Below, piece by piece: positions 14,143 through 15,630 of a stretch of DNA of 15,630 bases; positions within the stretch are counted from its first letter, which is position 1, and every line of letters starts with the position of its first letter. Location of the stretch: NCBI GenBank assembly GCA_038209965.1, contig JBBQXF010000110.1, forward strand, positions 1 through 15,630, in the 5' to 3' direction. The translations under genes were made by a program, and so were the position numbers. Under the pieces are notes generated by a model. The model saw only the letters and a list, made by a program, of their open reading frames with translations. It was not told the DNA's origin and did no database searches. This stretch comes from JALONO01 sp038209965 (GTDB taxonomy: Bacteria > Bacteroidota > Bacteroidia > Cytophagales > Thermoflexibacteraceae).

Positions 14143-15537
14143 ATGGATTTTCGGATTGAAAAAGATACGATGGGGGAGGTGCAAGTCCCCGCCGACAAAT
14201 ATTGGGGGGCCCAAACCCAACGTTCACTGGAAAATTTTACGATTGGTGGGCACACCATGCCGATCGAGGTAATCCGCGCGTTTGCCATTTTGAAAAAAGC
14301 GGCGGCCATGGCCAACCTGGAACTGGGCGTATTGAGCGAGGACAAGTGCGCTATCATTGCCAAAGTGTGCGACGAGGTGTTGGCCGGCGGCTTGGATGAT
14401 CAGTTCCCGCTGGTGGTGTGGCAAACCGGATCGGGAACCCAGACCAATATGAACGTAAACGAAGTGGTGGCCTATCGCGCCCACGTGCTGCTGGGCGGGG
14501 TCTTGGGCGATGCCAAAAAGATGATCCACCCCAATGACGATGTGAACAAATCGCAGTCCAGTAACGATACTTTCCCCACTGCGATGCACATTGCGGCTTA
14601 TTCCTACATCATGGAAGCTCTGCTGCCCAACATCAAGGCCCTGCGCGACACGCTGGACGAAAAGACCAAAGCATTTATGCACGTGGTAAAAATAGGCCGG
14701 ACCCACCTCATGGATGCCACCCCGCTTACCTTGGGCATGGAATTTTCGGCCTACGTGGCCCAGCTCGATTACGGGATGCGAGCAGTGCGCCATACTTTGG
14801 CCCACTTGGCCGAACTGGCCCTGGGTGGCACCGCAGTGGGCACGGGCCTGAACACCCCTCCCGGCTACGATGTGTTGGTGGCCGAAAAAATTGCCCGTTT
14901 GACTGGCCATGCTTTTCGCACTGCCCCCAATAAATTTGAGGCATTGGCCACCCACGATGCGCTGGTGGAAACAATGGGATCGCTCAAACAAGTGGCGGTG
15001 AGCCTGATGAAAATTGCCAATGATGTGCGCTTGTTGGCTTCCGGTCCCCGCTGCGGCATCGGCGAGATTTTGATCCCCGAGAACGAGCCCGGTTCGTCCA
15101 TCATGCCCGGCAAAGTGAACCCGACCCAGAGCGAAGCTTTGACAATGGTGTGTGCCCAAGTGGTGGGTTTGGATATGGCAGTATCTATTGGGGCCATGAA
15201 CGGCCATTTCCAGTTGAACGTGTTCAAGCCGATGATCATCTTCAACGTGCTGACGGCCGCCCGGCTCCTGAGCGATGCCTGCGATTCGTTCAACCGGCAC
15301 TGTGCGGTGGGCATTGAGCCCAATTACCCAGTGATCGAGCGCAACTTGGAAAACTCGCTCATGCTCGTGACCGCGCTCAACCCATACATTGGTTACGAAA
15401 ACGCGGCCAAAATTGCCAAAAAAGCCCACAAAGAAGGCACTTCGCTCCGGCAGGCTGCCGTCGAGTTGGGCCTGCTTACCAGCGAGCAATACGATGAGTG
15501 GGTCATCCCTGCCGACATGATCGGGGGCCTCAAATAG
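14143..15537 (+). CDS. fumC: Class II fumarate hydratase FumC
   Basis: 464 residues, the usual length for the iron-independent homotetrameric fumarase that converts fumarate and water to L-malate in the citric acid cycle. Conserved blocks appear in order: the N-terminal EKDTMGEVQVPADKYWGAQTQRS; WQTGSGTQTNMNVNEV (93-108); HPNDDVNKSQSSNDTFPTAMH (129-149); GRTHLMDATPLTLG (185-198), carrying the catalytic-acid-region His188; and the superfamily signature GSSIMPGKVNP (317-327), carrying the mobile-loop serine Ser318. NKFEALATHDALVE is the fumarase-type substrate block, which separates it from aspartase. The protein is cytoplasmic and appears complete. The ATG at 14143 fits the family's N-terminus. 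It is transcribed divergently from the amidohydrolase and has no same-strand partner in the window. Confidence 0.97.
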   Translation: MDFRIEKDTMGEVQVPADKYWGAQTQRSLENFTIGGHTMPIEVIRAFAILKKAAAMANLELGVLSEDKCAIIAKVCDEVLAGGLDDQFPLVVWQTGSGTQTNMNVNEVVAYRAHVLLGGVLGDAKKMIHPNDDVNKSQSSNDTFPTAMHIAAYSYIMEALLPNIKALRDTLDEKTKAFMHVVKIGRTHLMDATPLTLGMEFSAYVAQLDYGMRAVRHTLAHLAELALGGTAVGTGLNTPPGYDVLVAEKIARLTGHAFRTAPNKFEALATHDALVETMGSLKQVAVSLMKIANDVRLLASGPRCGIGEILIPENEPGSSIMPGKVNPTQSEALTMVCAQVVGLDMAVSIGAMNGHFQLNVFKPMIIFNVLTAARLLSDACDSFNRHCAVGIEPNYPVIERNLENSLMLVTALNPYIGYENAAKIAKKAHKEGTSLRQAAVELGLLTSEQYDEWVIPADMIGGLK

Positions 15538-15630
15538 GCGGGACACCTTGGGCGGCCGACGGTCACCCCCCAATCCAAGGCCGGGTAAAAATTAGGTCGT
15601 CCCCGAAGCAAAGATCCCCCACCGGGCAGC

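Noticed and set aside
14224..15573. Long open frame opposite fumC (449 codons)
   Set aside because: It is the antisense shadow of a highly conserved complete gene; the translation is His/Gly/Gln-rich with no recognisable domain.
15538..15630. Possible gene at the right edge
   Set aside because: The 93 bases after fumC show no recognisable protein segment on either strand and no clear hairpin terminator.

Overview
The window looks like chromosomal DNA from a member of the Bacteroidota, probably a Cytophagales/Saprospirales-type bacterium of moderately high GC. The reasons are a secreted esterase with a type IX secretion C-terminal sorting domain, a membrane-anchored coiled-coil SpoIIE-type phosphatase of the kind common in Cytophagales, near absence of Shine-Dalgarno sequences, and a few TAnnTTTG-like -7 promoter elements. 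This placement is inferred from gene content; there is no rRNA or other marker here.

Layout. At the left edge is the tail of a GGDEF-like reading frame that loses similarity and ends early (2-256). An exported propeller-like protein (262-1074) and a YugP-type membrane zinc metallopeptidase (1158-1838) follow on the + strand. Convergent to them are a SpoIIE-family phosphatase (1855-3381) and, upstream of it, a cyclase/kynurenine-formamidase-family protein (3430-4062), both on the - strand and probably co-transcribed. A membrane-anchored Dabb-domain protein (4173-4607) and the tyrosine recombinase XerD (4617-5561) form a tight + strand pair. Mfd (5558-8902, -) converges on xerD so closely that the two stop codons overlap. 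A clear hairpin terminator (9015-9058) separates mfd from a large T9SS-exported alpha/beta-hydrolase (9078-11444, -).

From 11445 to 12465 there is no convincing gene. The first part is very AT-rich. The second part (11835-12497) is an array of degenerate tandem repeats with two nested periods, about 66 bp and about 171 bp. The last long unit runs into the 3' end of an exported D-aminoacylase-type amidohydrolase (12466-14055, -), and an upstream unit carries an exact copy of that gene's last codons. A short divergent promoter region leads to fumC (14143-15537, +). The last 93 bases hold nothing I can identify.

Most genes are housekeeping (mfd for transcription-coupled repair, xerD for chromosome dimer resolution, fumC for the citric acid cycle) or single accessory enzymes. 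I see no defence island, CRISPR array, insertion sequence, biosynthetic cluster or clearly new multi-gene system. The part that ordinary annotation does not explain is the nested repeat array between the esterase and the amidohydrolase.
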